Source: a virus. From it: 39,689 bases of DNA. The notes under the pieces are model-generated. The model was not told where the DNA came from. It worked only from the letters and a program-made list of their open reading frames with translations, and searched no databases. Made by a program: the position numbers and the translations under genes. Every line of letters begins with the position of its first letter. Positions within the stretch are counted from its first letter, which is position 1. Positions 39,481 to 39,689 of this stretch are shown one piece after another. The stretch is from the IMG/VR virus record IMGVR_UViG_3300025941_000055, positions 1 to 39,689 of that record; one strand, given 5' to 3'.

Positions 39481-39689
39481 TTCCGGCCCGGGCGACGCGG
39501 TGCCTTGACCGTAGCCGCCTCCGGAGTGACCCCCTCCGCAGCGGGCTTCGCAGCCCCCTTCGCGGGCTTCGGCTTCGCAGCCCGCGTGCGGGCGCGCTCC
39601 GCGCGCTCCGCCTCCGCCTGCTCACGCGCCTGAGCCGCAGCCCCGCGCGCCCGGTAGACCGCGGTCGGAGCGTTGACGCCGGAGCGGTT
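39471..39689 (-). CDS. C-terminal part of a basic Ala/Lys/Arg-rich protein (partial)
   Basis: The frame is open from the window edge to TAG 39471 (72 codons). The visible part is alanine-rich with an Arg/Glu helix (AREQAEAERAERARTRAA), then Lys/Pro/Ala repeats (AKPKPAKGAAKP) and a basic end (PRRPGRKGR). The composition matches the tail of the 237-residue histone-like protein near 11 kb, so a nucleic-acid-binding tail is plausible. The N-terminal domain is outside the window, so the function is not known. Confidence 0.65.
   Translation of the reverse strand, partial: NRSGVNAPTAVYRARGAAAQAREQAEAERAERARTRAAKPKPAKGAAKPAAEGVTPEAATVKAPRRPGRKGR

Noticed and set aside
39248-39625. 125-codon minus-strand frame at the right end
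   Set aside because: It crosses the strong hairpin and conflicts with the Ala/Lys-rich frame, which fits codon use better and ends just before that hairpin.
1-39689. tRNA genes, integrase, attachment site or lysogeny repressor
   Set aside because: I found no cloverleaf with a T-arm consensus, no tyrosine or serine recombinase motif and no classic repressor in the window. This does not exclude them elsewhere in the genome.

Overview
The window is a contiguous stretch of a GC-rich, contractile-tailed (myovirus-type) bacteriophage genome. Every gene I can support lies on the minus strand, so transcription runs from high to low coordinates. I see no tRNA, rRNA, CRISPR, insertion sequence, integrase or obvious phage repressor. 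An actinobacterial host is the best inference. The promoters are TTGAC(A/T)-N17-TANNNT, two of them place the start codon at the predicted transcription start (leaderless mRNAs, common in Actinobacteria), and CGAAC-N4-GTTC boxes of the Gram-positive/actinobacterial LexA type are present. I cannot name a genus, and neither genome end is visible.

Right end (39689-37497): the C-terminal end of a basic Ala/Lys/Arg-rich protein is followed by a 474-bp gene-free control region (38997-39470). That region holds a long interrupted inverted repeat, a LexA-type box, an AT-rich palindrome and a strong hairpin. Then come a RuvC-like resolvase and the zinc-motif small terminase, each with its own leaderless promoter. 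Late genes (37510-14878) run as a tightly coupled series: small virion proteins, a protein with 20-residue tandem repeats, TerL, portal, prohead protease with a nested scaffold start, decoration protein, major capsid, neck proteins, sheath, tube, tail chaperone with a GGGGGAA -1 frameshift, tape measure, LysM protein, a hub with three predicted wall-degrading domains, a collagen-like spike, gp25-like wedge, baseplate J, tail protein I and a fibre-like protein. The order from tape measure to tail protein I matches the PBSX-type contractile tail module.

Lysis and accessory region (14822-11640): a 46-residue acidic protein, an NlpC/P60 endolysin with two peptidoglycan-binding repeats, a two-helix holin candidate, a beta-helix-like protein and two low-complexity charged proteins, the last two behind a probable promoter.

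Replication/recombination region (11540-62): a histone-like basic protein with a striking palindromic promoter, a DUF6011-like zinc protein, a small HTH protein, an SNF2/HARP-type helicase, and then (behind another promoter and a LexA-type box) a Cas4/RecB-like exonuclease, a 35-residue protein, a Sak4-like ATPase, an SSB-like protein with an acidic linker and SAP-like tail, and a 1021-residue primase fused to an MCM-like AAA+ helicase. A flavoprotein and a HAD phosphatase-like protein close the window. No DNA polymerase is present, so the phage either encodes it outside the window or uses the host enzyme.

The most interesting signals are the three LexA-type boxes at control points, the inverted-repeat control region or candidate origin at 39.1-39.4 kb, the 15-bp perfect inverted repeat centred on a promoter at 11.55 kb, the leaderless promoters, and the multi-enzyme tail hub.
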